Source: Marinobacter profundi
GTDB taxonomy: Bacteria > Pseudomonadota > Gammaproteobacteria > Pseudomonadales > Oleiphilaceae
Assembly: GCF_002744715.1 (NCBI RefSeq)
Contig: NZ_KZ319370.1
Coordinates: 186,001 to 250,000, forward strand
Length of the DNA stretch: 64,000 nt
Direction of reading: 5' to 3'
Shown: positions 61,858 to 64,000 of the stretch, piece after piece
Layout: each line of letters opens with the position of its first letter
How positions within the stretch are numbered: position 1 is the first letter of the stretch
Translations under genes and position numbers: made by a program
The notes under the pieces: generated by a model
Told to the model about the DNA's origin: nothing
The model's database searches: none
Seen by the model: the letters and a program-made list of their open reading frames with translations, nothing else

Positions 61858-64000
61858 GTGGCCCAGAGCCGTCAGCGCAGTCGTCTTCCGAGGAATCTGT
61901 TGATCGGATTCCTCGTGCTTGTTGTCCTCTACACCCTGGCCGGTTTCCTGTTGTTGCCCTGGTGGCTGGAGCGGACGCTGCCCGATCAGCTTCAGCAGCG
62001 TATGGGGTGGCAGACCACCGTGACCGGTATCCGGACCAATCCGTTCGCCCTGAGTGTCGAGGCGGTCGACCTGTCAGCCCTCGACAGTGGCGGAGAAAAG
62101 GTGATCGGCTTTGACCGGTTCTACCTTGACCTCGGGTTTTTCCAGTTGTTCCGGGGTATCGTCGGCTTCCAGAATATCCAGCTGGATGAGCCGTTCATTC
62201 GCGTCGACCTGCTGGAAGACTCCACGGTCAATTTCGCCCGCGACTGGCAGGCCCACAATGCTGTGACGGATGCCGCCGAAACCCCGGCGCCGGCGGCCGA
62301 TGGGGCGCCGCCCAAGCTCTACTTTGGCCGGGTCGCCCTCAGTGGCGGTGAACTGCTGTTTCGCGATTTTACCGGTGCGGAGCCTGCCGACTTCCGGGTG
62401 ACCCCGCTGGATCTGACGCTGACCGATCTGGCCACCTTTTCCCGTGATGGCCAGAACAGCGACTACGTGGTGAATGCGGCCCTTGGCGCCCAGACCATCC
62501 AGTGGCAGGGTAACCTCAGTGTCACGCCGCTGGAGTCCAGTGGCTTCCTCAGCATCGCCAACGTTGACTACCTCACCCTCGGCCATTTCCTCCAGCCCTA
62601 CCTGCCCTATGAGCTGGCAGGCGGAACCGTGAGCCTGGCCACTGACTATGACTTTGCCATGGCCGACGGTGTCCAGCTGGAGACTTCCGCCGGTGTGATC
62701 AACGTCCGCGACCTGGCACTGGCGGTTGCCGGTGACAGCGACGGGCAGCCACCGGAGTTACGCGCTGCTGCCATTGACCTGGAACAGCTGGGCTTCAGCC
62801 TGGCCGGTCGCGAGGCGCGGGTTGGCCGGGTGGGGGCCAGCGGGCTTGCCGTTGACCTGCTGCGTGACAAGAACGGGCAGATCAACCTGGTGACACCGTT
62901 GCAGGCGGCGGATGCCGGGAGTGATGCCGGCGATGACGATACTGGCGCTGCGGCCACTACCCCCTTCCGCTGGACGGTGGCAGCGGTTGAACTCACCGAC
63001 AGCAACGTGGGCTGGCGCGACGAGGCCTTGCCGGAACCGGCAGATCTGCGCCTGGAGGCGCTGCAGCTGACCCTGGGTACCCTCAGCGACCGGCTGGAAG
63101 AACCCGTGCCGTACAGCCTGCAGGCCGGCCTTGCCAGTGGCGGCCGGCTGCAGGCCGACGGCCGGGTCACCCTGGCCCCGTTCACCCTGGAGTCCGGGCT
63201 GGCCGTATCCGCGGTGACCCTGGCGGCGTTTGAACCCTACCTCAAAACCGCCACCAACCTCGAAGTGCGTAAGGGCCAGCTGACCCTGGACGGTAACCTG
63301 GACCTGGATGGCCAGAAGGATCCGCTCACCGGGACCTTCAGTGGCACCGGTGAAATTGCCGGGCTGGATCTGGGCCTGGCCGGCAGCGACGAGCCGTTGC
63401 TGGCCTGGCAGGCGCTGCGGTTGGCGCCGATCGAATACAACGTGGCGCCCGCGCGGCTGGAAATCGGTACGGTTACCCTTGCCGGTGCTGCGGCGAACGT
63501 GGTGCGTTCGGTGGAGGGGGTTCACAATGTCGAACGCATCGTGCGGGAATCGGCAGCTGGCGAGAACGCGCAAGGGGCGCCGAGTGAGACCGGAAAAGCG
63601 GGCCTGATCTTCCGTATCGGAGAGGTCATCCTGGAAAACAGCGGGGTCAATTACACCGATCGCAGTCTTTCTCCGGTTTTTGCGACCCGTTTCGGCGAGC
63701 TCAATGGCTCGGTCACTGGCCTCAGCAACATTTCCCCGCAACAGGGGCGGGTTGCCATTCAGGGGCGGGTAGGCGACCTGTCCCGGCTCAGTTTTGACGG
63801 TTCCATCGGGACCCTGGGTACGGAAGATTCCAGCGAGCTGGTAATCCGGCTGCAGGACCTGTCGCTGCCTACCCTGTCGCCCTATTTCGGTCGTTACCTG
63901 GGGTACGGGGTGGACGGCGGCAAGCTGGCGCTGAACCTGGACTACAAGATTGCCGGTAGCCGCATCGATGCTACCAACCTGGTGGTCATGGACCGCCTCG
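61858..64000 (+). CDS. DUF748 (AsmA-like) protein, 3' truncated by window
   Basis: At least 714 residues, from GTG 61858 (GAGGAGA just upstream) to the window edge with no stop. One N-terminal membrane segment (LIGFLVLVVLYTLAGFLLLPWW), then repeated beta-rich units with the DUF748 pattern (VDLSALDSGGEKVIGFDRFYLD, RVALSGGELLFRDFT, ILENSGVNYTDRS). Such AsmA-superfamily proteins bridge or line the periplasm and help maintain the outer membrane, perhaps by lipid transport. The end is beyond the window. Confidence 0.88.
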   Translation, partial: MAQSRQRSRLPRNLLIGFLVLVVLYTLAGFLLLPWWLERTLPDQLQQRMGWQTTVTGIRTNPFALSVEAVDLSALDSGGEKVIGFDRFYLDLGFFQLFRGIVGFQNIQLDEPFIRVDLLEDSTVNFARDWQAHNAVTDAAETPAPAADGAPPKLYFGRVALSGGELLFRDFTGAEPADFRVTPLDLTLTDLATFSRDGQNSDYVVNAALGAQTIQWQGNLSVTPLESSGFLSIANVDYLTLGHFLQPYLPYELAGGTVSLATDYDFAMADGVQLETSAGVINVRDLALAVAGDSDGQPPELRAAAIDLEQLGFSLAGREARVGRVGASGLAVDLLRDKNGQINLVTPLQAADAGSDAGDDDTGAAATTPFRWTVAAVELTDSNVGWRDEALPEPADLRLEALQLTLGTLSDRLEEPVPYSLQAGLASGGRLQADGRVTLAPFTLESGLAVSAVTLAAFEPYLKTATNLEVRKGQLTLDGNLDLDGQKDPLTGTFSGTGEIAGLDLGLAGSDEPLLAWQALRLAPIEYNVAPARLEIGTVTLAGAAANVVRSVEGVHNVERIVRESAAGENAQGAPSETGKAGLIFRIGEVILENSGVNYTDRSLSPVFATRFGELNGSVTGLSNISPQQGRVAIQGRVGDLSRLSFDGSIGTLGTEDSSELVIRLQDLSLPTLSPYFGRYLGYGVDGGKLALNLDYKIAGSRIDATNLVVMDRL

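Overview
The window reads as a chromosomal segment of a high-GC, halotolerant marine gammaproteobacterium, most like Marinobacter or a close relative. This rests on a monomeric NADP isocitrate dehydrogenase, ectoine synthesis genes with their dedicated aspartokinase, a type II NADH dehydrogenase, an OprI/Lpp-like lipoprotein and many two-component and c-di-GMP genes. No database search was possible, so the genus is an inference. No prophage, insertion sequence or CRISPR array was seen. Most genes are ordinary core or accessory metabolism, densely packed on both strands.

Layout. 1-8.5 kb: the end of acetoacetyl-CoA synthetase, icd, an antiporter with YbaK, a PAS-GGDEF diguanylate cyclase and a serine hydrolase. 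8.5-15.5 kb: a lipoprotein, then a signalling unit (1195-residue 7TMR-DISM hybrid kinase, membrane protein, single-domain response regulator), then a gene-poor stretch with a 29-codon ORF, a terminator in a leader, and a candidate small RNA. 15.5-26 kb: an exonuclease, queC-queE, AraC, WYL and MarR regulators, an alpha/beta hydrolase, an extracellular nuclease and two MFS transporters. 26-32.5 kb: envelope genes (two L,D-transpeptidases, NfeD, slipin, Lpp-like lipoprotein, K+/H+ antiporter). 32.6-39.5 kb: tRNA-Gly(CCC), ndh, a TetR/CMD pair with three operator-like sites, a spermidine synthase-like protein and a PEBP protein. 39.4-45.7 kb: a Fur-type TonB receptor/FecBCDE-like iron uptake operon. 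46-47.6 kb: a cysteine-rich NPC-repeat cytochrome c with a histidine-rich partner. 48-55 kb: an ECF sigma/anti-sigma pair divergent from a TVP38-flavoprotein fusion, a radical SAM enzyme, a sodium:solute symporter and a metallophosphatase. 55-58.6 kb: ectA-ectB-ask, with no ectC between or beside them. 58.7-64 kb: DUF3429, a DUF6482-like protein, tag, a phosphopantetheinyl transferase, pdxH and a truncated DUF748/AsmA-like gene running off the window.

The most unusual signals are: (1) a pair of 84-nt hairpins at 52.4-52.6 kb, with the same 22-nt core in opposite orientations but different, still almost perfectly paired, 31-bp arms, plus a relative at 601-710; (2) the NPC-repeat cytochrome/His-rich pair; (3) the sigma-flanked TVP38-flavoprotein, radical SAM, symporter and phosphatase cluster of unknown purpose; (4) the ectoine locus without ectC; (5) a candidate small RNA near 15.0 kb and an attenuator-like leader just before it.
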